NCBI GenBank assembly: GCA_903813345.2
Contig: CAIIXF020000008.1
Coordinates: 13,684,822 to 13,748,821 of the forward strand
Origin: Owenia fusiformis
Lineage: Eukaryota > Annelida > Polychaeta > Sabellida > Oweniidae
Direction of reading: 5' to 3'
Length of the DNA: 64,000 bases
The notes beneath the pieces are model-generated. The model was not told where the DNA came from. It did no database searches and saw nothing but the letters and a program-made list of their open reading frames with translations. Numbering within the stretch: the stretch's first letter is position 1; every line of letters begins with the position of its first letter. A program made the position numbers and the translations under genes. Shown one piece after another: positions 13,401 through 28,400 of the stretch.

Positions 13401-16400
13401 ATTGTTAACTTAAAAACATGAGTGACAATTATTATAAACTTTTTCCAGGTATTTTGATTCCATAGTTGCAAAAGTACGACGGCGGCCGTTACGATACAGA
13501 CAACATATGACATTTGATATAAGGAAGCAGGAGTTCCTGTGCCCTCTTTGTGAAACATTAAGCAATATTGTGGTACCTCTGGTGCCACCTTTAGGACAAT
13601 TAGCAAACAAAACAGTGTAAGTTGAATTTTTATTTTGAACTTTACTATGTCAAAGGAAACACGGAACTTGCAAATGCAAGTTTTTTCAAATAGAGGTTGC
13701 TTTATTCAATTTCTGTATTAAATTTTTGCCAATTTCAATTCCCATTCATTCAGTTCAATCAGTGGTAATACCTTCAATACTCTCTAGCAAATGGTGCTTG
13801 AGCATTTCTTTTTTGCCAAAAGAAACCCATATATGTACATCTCATTTAAGATTCACCTAAATGAATATATGAAAAAAATAAATATTTAGTTGGATATCTC
13901 ATACATCCATTTGGTTTAATCATGTGAGGTACTTTTTATTGCACTTGAAAAAGTGCTATATTATTTAATTCTCAAGATTGAGGATTGAAACAATTCATGT
14001 TAATCTAAATGGGAAATAGGTATATATTGAGTAGAAGTGTAACACCGACCCTAAGTCGACCCAAATCTCAGGTCATTGGGCTTTGGTCGGGTCACCAATA
14101 ACTACTGATCAATTTTGTGTCGGGTCAGAACATTCAAGAATATCGTGAATTATTGTAAAATACTTTATAACTATTGTAAAATACTTTCCCAGGAATATAG
14201 AAATGGACCTTAAGGTTATATAGGAGTTGTGAGGAGGTCCCCCACCTATGATAAAAGGACGTTGTTTTTTATTCAAATTCATTTGAGCTAGTCCTATATA
14301 AACCCATAATGTGAAGCAGATAAATAAAATTGTTAGAGCACCCATAAATTATTTGAACTTGTATTTGGGAAAAATAATGGACTGATTTTGGGTCAAACAA
14401 AGTCAAATTAACTAACAAACATTTTGAATACATATTTGATAATAATATCATATTTTGAGTTGTATAAAGGAGAAATTAAATATTTAATGAGGTTAGGTTG
14501 GTATGTGCATTTATATGTTTTTTGATATTGACAGCTAATGACCAGGTATCCATTCATCACATCATTCAATATTTATATAAAAAAAAATGTTTCTTTATTT
14601 GATCATTATTGATTTTTTGAAAAATGAGGGTTAATTGCACATGGACTTAAATGTGTTGAAACATAAGATTAATGGGTCTTATAAAACCTCGGTTGTTAAT
14701 AAATAAATTGTTTAATCTAATGATATATTGTACATTTTAAAGATGTTTTGATCATTTGAATTTAATCTATGGTATTTGCACATAAAACATACACATCAGT
14801 ATATTGTTGCCATTTTGAAAGTCAGTTAGTGGTTTAATCTGACATTGAAGTATCTTCAATCTTCGGAATTTGTTGGTTCTGTCACATGACTCCGACACCA
14901 TTTCATAAATAAAAATACATATAATGAATTTTGTTTGATGGTTGGGTGAGATTACGCTAACTAACATGCGATTAAATTCGTTTTCAAAGTGACTTATATT
15001 GTTAATATTGGAGTGATACCTTATGCATTCAAATTTTATTCAAATGCATCATTTAGTACTTCATCATATAATTTTCTAGACAGTAGCCAGAAACTGTTGA
15101 CAAAATGCATTAACAGCCTGAACCCTTGCTATGATTTGATTAATTATAGCATTAACAATGTGACTGATCAAGAAAATAAACCTTAAACTTTATCTTTTCC
15201 TGTGATAAATATATTTATGTAAAGTCAGATTTATGAGTTTGTAAATAGTATTTTTATCGTAAACATAATTTATCATAAATATTGTATTGATTTATTAAAC
15301 AAGTCACGACTTTACACTCTCATTTGATGTTTCAAATTGGTTAAAAGTTGATTAAAGGAGAATAATGGCAAGTGTTTCCAATGTAATCAAACATGCAATA
15401 CATGGAGTTAAAAGTCATTAAAACAATTAAAATAAATCCTGGTCTAAGAATTTGCCACAGGGCCTCTAGTAGTCTCCTTAATGAAAACAAAAAATCTTTA
15501 TCTAAACAGAAGTTATTTGATAACCAAAAAGTCAGTTGTTTTTGAAAAAATGGAATATTATTGAACATTATAGAACGCAAGAAGCTCCACTTGCATTGTG
15601 GGATATGTCTTTTTTGGAAATGTTTTTCTGATCAAGCTGTTCTTCATATCATATGATCTACGATTGATAGGGAACCTTCTAAAAGAATTTTAGTCAAATC
15701 AAGCATCATTTACCTCACCGCATCAAGCCATCTTTGTTATACAGGTTCAGCAGGTAGTCAAAATGTATATTTTATAAAAATATCTATCTCAGGTTTTAAT
15801 GGGCATATTTAAATAAAATGAAAAATTTGAATGAAAATTGTTTTTTTGAAAGAAGCAGTGATTGAAAACCATATTGCTGGACTAATGAGTACAAGCTGCA
15901 CTTAAGACATACAGGTGTGTTAATGGAGAGTTCATCGAGGAGACATGCATGCCATTCATGAAATTCATAAAAAGAAACCCACCAGAGTTCCATGGAAAGT
16001 GAAAACTTAAAAAAAGAAAAAATAATTCACATATTCAGCGATATAATAAATCCTTTGTTGGTTTTACCTGAGTAAATTAAATAGTTTCAGATTAGAATAG
16101 ATTTATAGTGAATTATATGATCGAGGTATGTAAACAAAAACACATTTTTTAATGTATGGATACTGTTGCTACACAATTTATCCTCATGGTATGAAATATA
16201 TTTTGCATATGCACACCCCCACATGTATATTATAAGAAACAAAGCACCTTAGCGTATGCATACGTTTATATGCTTCAGTGATCAGCAGTGATTGTTATTT
16301 TAACAATTTAGATTTATTGCGGGAAATTTAAATTGTATCTTTGAGCAACTGATATGTAACTAGTATTAATAGATTTGATAATAGGAAACATGACATTAAT

Positions 16401-19400
16401 AAGTTTGTGTCAACCAAGGTGCCAGTAGGTAGTTGCTAGTTTCATCACCAGGTGGCTTATTTGGTCAGATTACTCGTACATGACAAACCATGGCAGATTT
16501 AGTCCTTAACTTGAATTTTCAATAGATTTAGAGGGTCAATATTAGAGTGTCATACAATTGGAAATATGTTCAGTAAACAGAAAATATTATCTGTCACAAC
16601 AGAGGATATTTCACTTTTCAAGATCTTATAGCTTTATGGGAATCAACCCATCTACAAGTTCCATTTTTGTTTCTTCATACAATTCTGTTACCATAGCAAT
16701 CAATTATGAAACATAGACATTTGCAATTTTAGTTATGCAGTTAAAAACTCAAGAAGAAATAGTCAGCATGACTTGGAACCCATAAACAGGCTTTATCATG
16801 CATAAAAACATCATCAAACATGAGTTTCGTCTATCTCACACTGTTGACTCTCATGGCAATTTGCCCCCTATCTATAATAACGTTTTGTTACGGATTCATC
16901 ATTGAACTTCAATCTGTACTTTCAGGCAACATGTGGATCTATCAATTGAAGACTGGTTGGATGCAATTCAGAAAACAGTACGGGAGAGTATTAAAGAGGA
17001 CAAAGATAAAGAAACTGAAGGTAATATAAGCTATTTCAATCTTCTATAAGACATACCAATGATTTTTATGTTGATCTCATGAAATTTCAAATAACAGTGT
17101 TTTAGAGAACATTTTTAAAAATGGTTCACCGATTGTTTGCAAAATAATGTCATAAACCATTACATGATATAGACATTTTAAAGCTATAGAATGCGCACTG
17201 AAACTTGACAATGTTTACACATACATTGACCAGATTAAGTTGGTTGATCTATATCATATCAAATGATCTAGATCATATCACTTGAGATGATACAGCTTGA
17301 TCTAACTCAAATTGCTTGATCAAGATCATAGCACTTGATCTATGTCTTATAAGTATAGATCATATCACTTGTAGTGGATCATATATCTAAATCAAATTGT
17401 TTGATCAAGATCATAGCACTTTATTTATGACATCAGTAGAGATCTGATCATACTTATATTAAATAGTGATTAAAATATTGTCAAGTGGGATGTGGTTAAG
17501 ATAGCCATTTTAAGACTAATTTTGCCCATTAAATCATGTGTAAGGATTAAATGATGAGGAGATTATAAGAATATAATAAAATTAATGACCATATAATTGA
17601 CGATTATCTTACAATAAATGTTCTCTGTTATTGTGTGCCCAGAACATTATTTTGTGTTCCAAGCCATTTATTTTCATTTTTGCATAAAAAGTTCATCTAG
17701 GTTGACCTTGCATATCGAGCAATGATAACAGCATGTAAACACGATACTTTGGAATAGCATTTTCCACATTAAATATGTTTATTAATTAGTACACCCTGCA
17801 AAATAGATATGGATCAGAATGAATGCATGGTCTACATAGATTTTAATGAGATTTGCTGGATGTTAAGATTTTTTGGGGGGTGTTATTATGTTTTGGCACA
17901 TAGATTTTAATTAGATTCGCTGGTTGGTAACATTTTTGGGGGAAGTAATTATGTTTTGGGATGAGGGATGGGATTAGGAACAATTTTTAGAAAAGCATGA
18001 CAAAGGATGTGTCCGGGAATATGCCCTTTTGGTCCCTCAGTCAAATGTATGTGAAATATGGTTTTTATTACTGTCCTAGTCATATTTGATAAGTACATTT
18101 ACTTTTTCACAAGTTTTGATGCATAATTCACCCCCTGTTGAGAGTCAGAATAAGTTAGTTAGTTAGTAAAATATTTATTAAAGTCTCACACTGTAAACAA
18201 TATACATACTAAAATAGCAACAATTAACAGTCCCGCCGGCTTCGGCGTATGAGAGACTCAAGAAAGCAATGTAAAAATATATCAAAAATATGCTCAGATG
18301 TAAAAGTTTTAAATATCATATTCTCTTCTATTGCACATTATTTTATGTATAGTTTTTGCCAATGGTCTTTGTAAAATAGAATTGTTCATAATTGAGCAGT
18401 ATTTAGCTAGACTAGATAATGTATTAAAGTCAGTTATTTCATTTTTGCAAAGTTCAATAAAATCCCTTCGTGCACAAGTATGAAGATCACAGTCAATGAG
18501 GATATGCATTTCATCTTCGACCCCTTGTTGACACATGCATAATCTTTCTTGAAGGGGAATACCTTGAAACCTGCCCGTTTCAACCTTCAGCGGTAAAGTT
18601 CCTGAGCGTAATCTTGCTAAGTTGCTGCGCTCGTGTTTATGCATGGAAATAGTTACATAGTGTTCTGGGTGTGAAGCATGGATTTTATGGAGCCGGTATA
18701 CTCGTAGCTTATTACCATTTACAGGGTTACGGTTATCGTTCCACAATGCAGTATACCATGTCTAAGTATCCTAACAAAAAAGAAATAGTCATTATCATAG
18801 AAAAAAACACCAATGGCAACATGTATGACATACAAAGAAGAAATAACTTAAGACCCATGAAGAATCAAAAAGAAAATCATATTTTTAAAATATATTTAAG
18901 GATTAAATTTTTTTTCAAATTTTTGAATTTCCCACCAGTTTAATTTGAAGGGGGAAAAACAAGATGGTTGCCATTTGATGTAAGAAATATCAGAAAAAAA
19001 GTTGCTTCACTTTTAGTTTTCACAATGAGCACAGTTTACCAGTTTAGGTTTTTTGACTGATTCTGACTCTTCATCACCAGGGTCATGTATAGAGATTATA
19101 AAAATTGAAACCAAAATGTTGTGCTCAGCATGAATTTGACTGAAATATGTGTAACATCACCAACACAATTGAAGTCTCAAAACTGGATGCTCAGTAACTT
19201 TGAGTGACTATAATCCCTTGATTACCCAGATAAACACCAATTCACTTATCCAGAAATACCATTCAATGTCTATACAAAGAAAGTAACCAATGTTTTGGAA
19301 GATATGTTTCAAACTTTTTGCATAAATAATTCATTTAAAATTTGCCATTGATTTTTTTTCAATTCTGACAAAGTGATATGCACTGTCTTTGATGCCAATA

Positions 19401-22400
19401 TTCTTCATCAATTGTGATACAAATTGATATTTTTGTAATCTCAGCAGAAGGATAAGATATTTAAGTTTAGTAATATGTGTGATTGACCTGGTTTTTTCAG
19501 ACATTACAATTTTCAATATTTTCTAAGTCGATACCCAGACTCATTCCCAGACTCATCCTTTATGGTGAACAACTACACTTCATAAGAAGCAAAATCTTAA
19601 ATCATAAAACAAAATCCTCACTTTGGACCAATATTTTCAACAAAAAACAAATAACTGCTATAGGTTTAGATGTAACAATAAATCATATTTATTTGCAACC
19701 ATGAGTGTCAGTACATTAAACTACAAAATGTGCTGGTTGGTTCCATCACTAGAACTCATTCATATCACATTCATATCACCCAGTTTTACCTGGCTCCTTC
19801 TAACAAGGGGGCTGGAAAACATTGACAATATACTTACTATATATAAAGTAGAACCTGTTGAATCCAAATGTAACTGGGACCAGCTAGAAGTGTTTGGATT
19901 AGCAGGTATTCAAATTGGCAGGTATTCAAACGAAAAAAAAATCACATTGTGAGATTTCAGATTAGGGAGGTGTTCGCATATACAGGTTTTACTGTACCAT
20001 ATAATGTATTTGCTAGCTTTTATATTTTATTGTTGATGTTGTGAATAACATGTGACTGAGTATGCCTTGCATTAAAATTGTTTGAATTTCAGTAAAATCA
20101 CAGAATCATGACAGCTCTCTCCAGGCAAATTGTTTTAACAAATCTAGGTTTGCTTTTGAGCTATCTTGGTATTTCAAATTAATAGTCTAATTGATTTTAG
20201 CATAAATTATCTTACCCCACACTTCACTGTTTCCCTCCCACTTGATTCACCAGAACATATTTTGGTGTCTCCTATAGTGCTATAGTTTCGAAGTCGTCTC
20301 CTGGTTCTTGTCTTAACACCATCACATTTATTTTTGTTCATCTTGCAAGGTGAAAAAGGAGTCCATGGTCCCCAAGGGGCCCAGTTGCAACCTGTAAAGT
20401 TACATTTATAGTTGAATAGGTGAATGCTTCACAAAGGCACTAAGTGGTGTGTGTTGCCTCTGAACCACTCCTAAAAAAAATATTTTGAAAATATTTTTGA
20501 TGTGAAAAGTGGAGTAGACCAGCGTTGTTATAATTAGACTCCTCATATAAATGCTGATGAAAAATTCTTACTTAAATTATTTTTAAGTTGTTTCCATGAC
20601 ATGGCACAAAACTGATTTTTTATCACGCTTTGAAAAAGGGCTTTATTGTTATCATCTTGTGCTAATGGGTGTGTAGGTGGGTGGAAGGGCAAGCACAGCA
20701 TAAAACAGCTCAAAATTTCTACAGATGTGAGGGCATTTGGTTCAGGATTAGACAGTAGATTATACTCAAATAGTATAATGTAACAGGCATATCCTTTTAT
20801 TTCTGATTTTATTAACTGTTTTGGTTGACTCTCATGCACTCAATGTCTATAATGTCAAGTCTATGTACTTACATAATATAGAATTACACACCCTGGTTCC
20901 AGTATCAAAGAATAAGCCTGAACAAGTCCCTGGGGTGAGGGGTACTCTGGTTCTGGTGCCTTGCTGTATTCCCTTACCACATGGTTTGGAACATGGCATA
21001 TAGACCCATGGGTCCCATGGACTCCACTGGCAACCTGCAAAACATACACATAACACGGTGTAGTACCAAAATGCTGTTACAGTGTACAGTACATTCACAT
21101 AACACGGTGTAGTACCAAAATGCTGTTTCAGTGTACATTCACTTTGGACGGTTTCATTCTGTTCTAACCGCTGCAGTGCTAATAAAGATGGTGGTAAAAA
21201 ATGATGCGATGGAGGTTCTTTCACTTGTTTCACTTCCACCTTATACATTATGATAAATTGTAATCATATATACCATTCCATTGCCAACACAGGTGAGCTT
21301 TTCCATTCAGCCCCCGGTCATATTTCCTTCAACAAAGCTACATGTAGTGTTGATCAAATAAATCCAAAATTTTTAATTGGGCTTTAATTCTGTGCCAATT
21401 TTTTAATCAAAATCAGAACTATCATACCAATATGCTCATGACAAATCCTAATTGTCAATTCATTCATCATATTTCTTGAAATGCTTCTGTGATTCTAAAT
21501 TACTTCAAATGCTTAAATATGATATACACGTAGGTGGAAAAAATGGTCAATGAATGGCCTAATTTAAATGAGTGTGTCTTTATGACTACAATAAGAAAAA
21601 ATACCCTGCGTGCAGAGTCTAGTTAAACTACACTCTGCCTAGTAGAGACCATATTACAGTTTAGTAGCCCCGCCCCCACGACGGGTACCAGTGACAGTTT
21701 GTGTAAAAAAATAACTTTAGACCTACGCGCTGACCTTTCTTCCACCAATCAACGAGCTTGAAGAAACACACGCCAAATGCGTTCTTATTAAATATGCGCA
21801 TGTCATTGGTCAATTCCGGGCTCAACGATGACGTCAGAAGGAATGACCATATATAGAGCGTCGATCAATTTTGGCCGACGAACACTGATTGGCGCGGTGA
21901 GTTCACAGGTTTATTTTAGTTTGAAAGAGTGAAGACGAAGCTCTCTTTTAAGAAGTGAAGTCAAACGAATGCAAAGGGTATAGAAAAAATAGTTTAAGAA
22001 TACAATAATTCACAGTTCACAAAAAGTTGAGAAAAGCATTAACGTTAAATGTTTCTGTTAGAGATATCAATATAACACAGCTACTAAAGACAAATGTTTA
22101 ATCAATTCATTTATAGGGGAGTAATTATCTGATTGTATCAATAAATATACCATAAACAAATAACATACACTGTGTATCTGAAAGGGACTATCTAAAAGCT
22201 GGTAGTTAGATTGAATATGAATACTGCTAAAAATGAAACAAAGTATTTTGTCTTTTGCGCCAGTTGATGTCTCAGCATAGGATTTGATCCTATGTTTTCA
22301 GATTTATTAATTTTAGCATTGTAAAAGTATGAGTTGTACTTGGGTTGAGTTGTTCAGGGGTTGAATTTTCCAGGGTTTGAGTTGTCCAGGAATGAGTTTT

Positions 22401-25400
22401 CTAGGGATTGAGATGTCCAGGAATGAGTTTTCTAGGGATTGAGATGTCCAGGAATGAGTTTTCTAGGGATTGAGATGTCCAGGGTTTGAGTTATCTAGGG
22501 GGTTGAGTTGTGTATGGGGTTGAGTGTTCTAGGGTTGAGTTATTCAGGGGTTGAGTTGTCAAGGGGATGAGTTGCCAGTTATGTAGACCAGATTTTGAAA
22601 CTTATGCCATTACTTTAAAGCAAAGATGAAATTTTGAATTTGACCACATCTAACACACTGGTCAGTCATCATACATCAGACTTCTGCAAGGTGAATAGTA
22701 AAAATCATAACTTCCACCTACAGTCTTATCCAGGTCTTTAAGCCACTTCATGGGAAATTCAAAATGGCTGGAAAAGGTATCACAACAACTTCAGGTTCTT
22801 ATAACTAAATGTAAAGTATGAAGCAATTCGTCATAGGTTTGATATTCTGGAGTACCCTCAGTCAAAGTCGTAATTTTCCCATTATGTTTTCTTTTTAAGA
22901 ATGTACAGTAAAATTTGTGTAATCTGAACTTGGATCGACGAATAGTGTTCTGATTGACAGATGTTCAGATTTCAAGATGGCAATCTATGGCAGATTGAAA
23001 AAATTGTACTAAAAAGCATTTACATTGAAAGAGTTACAGATTAGAGAGGTATCCCAATACAATATACAGGTTCTATAGTTGTATATATTATTTATCTAAT
23101 TGAAGACCAAGCATACTACTTATTTGGAACCCAGATGATTTTCAGAATGAATAGAATATTGAACATTCTAAAAAAATGTTTCAAAACTTTTTTGAGAGAT
23201 TTTACGTGAAAATGTAAATTGTGATAACAAAAGATACTTCAAACAATTTCAAATAATAATCGCGTAATAACCTGGTTCTTCCCGTTCTACTGCATTGGCA
23301 TCATCATTTACTCGGATCCTAGGCAGTCCACCATTTCGACCTGATGGACCAGCAGGCCCCCTATCTCCAGGTTCCCCCTTAGGACCACGTGGGCCACTTG
23401 GACCCATGGGTCCTTTCAGTCCTCTTGTGCCTTGTTTGCCAGGCTTTCCAGGTGGCCCTTGAGGCCCTTGTACACCTTTAGGCCCTTGTGGTCCAGTTTC
23501 ACCTTTCTCTCCTATGCATTTGAATGCTTTGCATTTACTTTCAAAGGTTTTCATTGAATTTTCTAATTCCTCAATTCGTTTAAATAACTCATCTGTACGT
23601 TTGTTACTTCTCTGTGTATCTACTCCAGAAAGGCAAGTAATTGTACAAACTATGAACAATTGAAGTTCAATCGTTTCCATTGTAAAGTTGTTGTTAAAAA
23701 TTGAGCAGTCCTAGCGTGAATTGAATTTAAATGGTTTTATATTGAAACATACAACAGATTTAAGGTCCTTTCCTCAGTAAATCACTTTTAAAACCTCGTA
23801 CACATCTATTATTCTTAATGGTTCATTATTTTGTTCTTTATGTGCAACTGAATCTCACTTTCAGCTGAATATGACGTCTATCGCATTTCAATCATCCATT
23901 ATTTCATAATTTCATCAATATTATGCAATTGGATGTCATTGCTCAAACTTTCTCAATCAACTTCCTGTGCAAACATGTACTCTTAATATTATAAATATAT
24001 GGGATAAACCTTTATGTTTATGAGTATTTTTTTAAAGTGCTTAAATCATGCAATTGATAGATGTAGATACAGACGTTAAACATTTAAGATGACATTTAAC
24101 AAAACTGTGTTGCATAATGTACCATGTTACCATGTTAAATTTATTACTAATTGAATGGTAATTTACCTAAATATTTTTTACTTTGCCTTTCTTAATCATT
24201 TTAAGATGAATTGTATGAAATATTTGTGGTTGAAGACTGAACTTTCAAAACATCTTTGAAACAGTTTTATAGAAAAAAACTATCTTTACCTGGTTCCTTT
24301 TCTTCCTCTTCTGCTTCATTCTTTTGATCTTCAACTCGAACCTTAGACAGCCCACCACTTCGACCTGGTGGACCAGAAGGCCCTATGTCTCCAGTTTCAC
24401 CCTTGGGGCCCTGTGGGCCTCTTGGACCCATTGGTCCTTTCTGGCCTTTAAGGCCTTGTTGGCCTGGTTTCCCAGGTGGTCCCTCAGGCCCACGGTCACC
24501 TTTAGGTCCAGTTTCTCCTCTTTCACCCTTTTGTCCTATACAATTAAAATCTGGGCATTTATTTTCCAGTTTTGTTAATACATTTTCTAATTCCTCAATA
24601 CGTTTCGCTAACTCTTTTGTTTTTGACTTTTTCTCTCTCTGTGTATTCACTTTGGAAAGTGAGAAAAAGATTACACATATTATGACCAGTTGGAGTCTGA
24701 TCATTATCATCATTCAGTCGTCGATTTTCAGATATTGCCAATGTGAAATGATTTTATTTTTCAAACCTACCATAGAATTATCCTCATCTTGTAGACAGCC
24801 AATATTGTATTAATGGTTTCTAATGGGTAGTTTATGGGCTTCTAATTGCCTACACTATTAGCTGAGGCATTATTTGTGTACATGTATCATATTATAAATA
24901 TTTTTATGCCTTGACATTTGAATATTTCATCTTATTTTTGTCTCGTATTTACTGTTTTTGTACAAAAAATGTAGGACACTACCAGACTTTAAAATTAGAA
25001 GGCACTGTTTGTATAGACACTGTATGAGTAGTGACTCAAAGGAGGGTAATGGAACATGTGTAAGTTTGCCTACTTTTTTTTATTAAACTTGACAAATGAT
25101 ACTTTAATGTGAATACCAAATTATTGATACATAAATTGAATCATGGAAATTATCATCAAGAATGGCAATCTGTTAAACATTGCATTTTGCAAAGAAATGA
25201 TTTGAATTTAGTTCCACTAACACATTATGTTTGCATAAAATAGGCTGATATGATTATGGATTATGGGTTTTGGATTATCATTAGCTTTGTAAGGATTTTC
25301 TTTATCTTTGGATTACTGTATATAAATTGTACTGGGTGATCCAGAAGTGACGTCAAATGTGTTGCCATTTCAATACTACTTGACTAATCATCTTGAAACT

Positions 25401-28400
25401 TGGTACAGATGTTCCCCAAACATTATTGAGTTAGTATCTAAAAAATAAAGCTCCTACTATTTGATTTTATGGTAACTATGGTAACTCGATGTTACGTCAC
25501 CTGGGGCAAATTCAGTTTTGTGAACAAAATAAAACTCTTCATGACTTGAAAAACTTAAATAAATATGATCAATATTTCAATATATTTTTTATTTGTTTCA
25601 TGTTGCCATTCGAACATCAATGTAGTATCATATATGATGTCAAACACAGTATTTTAGTTCATTATTTTATTTTCTGAGAAAGTGCATCACAGTAACAAAT
25701 ATAAGACTGGGACAGATGAGCACATGAGCATACCCCATATTCCCCCAATGTTGCCCAAGTGACCTGTAATTTACATGGTGAACTTAAATGGAAGTTAAGT
25801 GGAATCAGTTTTCAAACTTAAGGTGATTGATTTAAGAAAAGATGTTATGGAAACATTGATGGATTTTGAGATCTGTTTGCAAAGTGGGTACTGCGATGAA
25901 AAATTCATTGCTAATGGTGGTATTTATGCAGAGTTATTATCCCATCGAACGAAGTTCTGAGGGATATAAGGAATGCCCCTGTCCGTCCATCTGTCTGGGC
26001 GATAACTCAAATACTGTTGGCCTGATTTTGTTCATATTTTGTTCACATAAACCCTTTGGGGGTAGAAGTTCTGCTCGAAAGCCAATTTTCAAAATGGCCA
26101 CTCGTTTAAAAATGGCAGTCATTTTAGTGCCAATTTTACAGTAATATAGGTACAACATGTAAAATTGTAAGAGCAATATGTTTTAAATGTAAAAAAATAT
26201 ATAGGATGTTAATAAAGCTAGAAATGTAGATATCAAAGAAGCATATGGCACACTGTCTAATGACACTTTGGGGTAAGGCCCACGTGACGTCACATCGGGT
26301 TACCATAGTTACCATAAAATCAACCAATCAAAGAATAGAATGTTTATATTTGGGATATACTCAATAATGTTTGGGAAATATGTGTACCAAGTTTCAAGTA
26401 ATATTGAAATGGCAACACCTTTGACGTTACTTCTGGATCACCCTGTACTATTTATATACAGTTATCCAAAGATGAAGAAAATCCTTACAAAGCTAATGAT
26501 AATCCAAAACCCATAATCCATAATCATATCAGCCTATTTTATGCAAACATAATGTGTTAGTGGAACTAAATTCACGAAGATTGATCCAGTTGTATTGAAA
26601 TGGCAACATCTTTGACATTACTTCTGGATCACTCTGTATATCATGTTTTACAAATATAAATCATATATACAGCATTTCAATAAATCATATTAGATTATCA
26701 CTGAATATAATTCATGGACCACATCATCCTAACATAGTTTACCAGTTCAAATGTGTGTAATCACGCAGTGCTGATATGTTGTTATTATATTGCATTGTTT
26801 GTGAGAGGTGGAACATCTGTTTTTACCAAACGCGATTTGATGAATTTATATTTTTGATAATGATATTATATAATAGGTCTAGGAAGACATCCTGAATTTT
26901 CCTTTCAATATGTGGTATTTATCATCCTTATGAACAAAGTTTGGTAGGGATATAGTGAAGCCCTCCATCCATCTGTCCATCTATCAGTTAGTCCATCCTG
27001 GGCATAACTCAAATACAAGGAGACAGATTTTCTTAATATTTGAGAGAAAGGTGTATAATGATAAGTTCTCAGACTGATTCCACCACTTCAAAAATGGCGG
27101 GAGTTTTCTGCAAAAGAATAAGTTGGTTTTTCAATCAACATCCAACTATTTGACATTTTAGCAGTATATTGACCATAATATCTATTTCAAATATATTTTG
27201 TGTTTTTCATCCTTACCACCAGAAGCAATATGGGGGCCAGGAAAATAGGAATTTTTGTTAATTTTGAGATCATTCTGAAGTATAGCTTTATTATACTAAA
27301 ATGAACGGCAATTTAGAGTAGATTGCAAAAAAGTGGTAGTACGATAAAGCAGCAACTCGAATAATCATTCGTTTGGATTAAAAAGTTTGGAAACCGTTGG
27401 AAAGAGGGGACACATGGCTTCATGGTAAACTAAATGAAATTGATGTAACACTGGTTTTGTTACAAAGTTGTTGATTTTCTTTCTCAGAGATATTTCTTTT
27501 TCTTTTTGACGTTTCGTATAATGAAAAACACTGGTTAAAAAGAAAAATCAAAGAAGCAATCCATATTAAACTTAAAAGTCCAGAATTAACAGGGATCAGG
27601 GTTACACACTGGATCCCGTCTATTTTAAGATGTTATAGTTTATATATTCATATTCATAATGTCTTAGTGTCGTTTCTAGGTGGTATGTTGTGTAATACCT
27701 TAGTAACGTTTTTAATTGTATATTACATCATTGAAGCTTTTTATGGTAACGGTTGCTATTTTTCTCAATAATTTTTTAACTGTAACATCAATGAAGTTTT
27801 CTATAGTAACGGTTGCTATTTGTCTCATTGTTATGTAATAATTAATTATTTCAGTTTGATTCAAATATAATTTTATTTCTGAAGAAGTAGGATGGACATC
27901 CTAAGAAACGTCAAAAATAAAAATAAATATCTCTGAGAAAGAAAATCAACAACTTTGTACATTACTACCAGAGAGATGAACATTCATAGAAACTGGTTTT
28001 GTTGTTTTACAATGTTTTTACTTGTTCCATTTTTTGGGACACACTTGCTTAAATTTGTGGAAATTCTGATATATTTCCAATGTTTGTATAGTATCTACAA
28101 ATCATGGGTAGAGTAGATGGTAAATGACAAATGCAGATTCATGAATATTTTGTTCATTGGGATTTGGTACTTTGTGGAGCTGCTGATTTCTAGTTCGAAT
28201 TGATAAAAATAAAGTGTTTGACTTTTAGTTTGGTTTATCGGTTGCAGGTGTATTTGTATTTTGCTCTCTGCATATGGAATCACACACTCGTCCATCCATC
28301 AGTTTTGGGATGAAGGAAAATATCACATTTTGACAGTATACGAGTCTGTATTAATTATAAGGAAAATATCACATTTTGACAGTATACGAGTCTGTATTAA

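Noticed and set aside
18671-18943. 90-aa plus-strand ORF
   Set aside because: It is antisense to the LINE fragment and then runs into low-complexity AT-rich DNA.
24385-24813. Plus-strand 142-aa ORF rich in Pro/Gly/Leu triplets
   Set aside because: It is the complement of the collagen exon 24290-24713. The Gly-X-Y frame with signal peptide, coiled coil and matching splice phase is on the minus strand.
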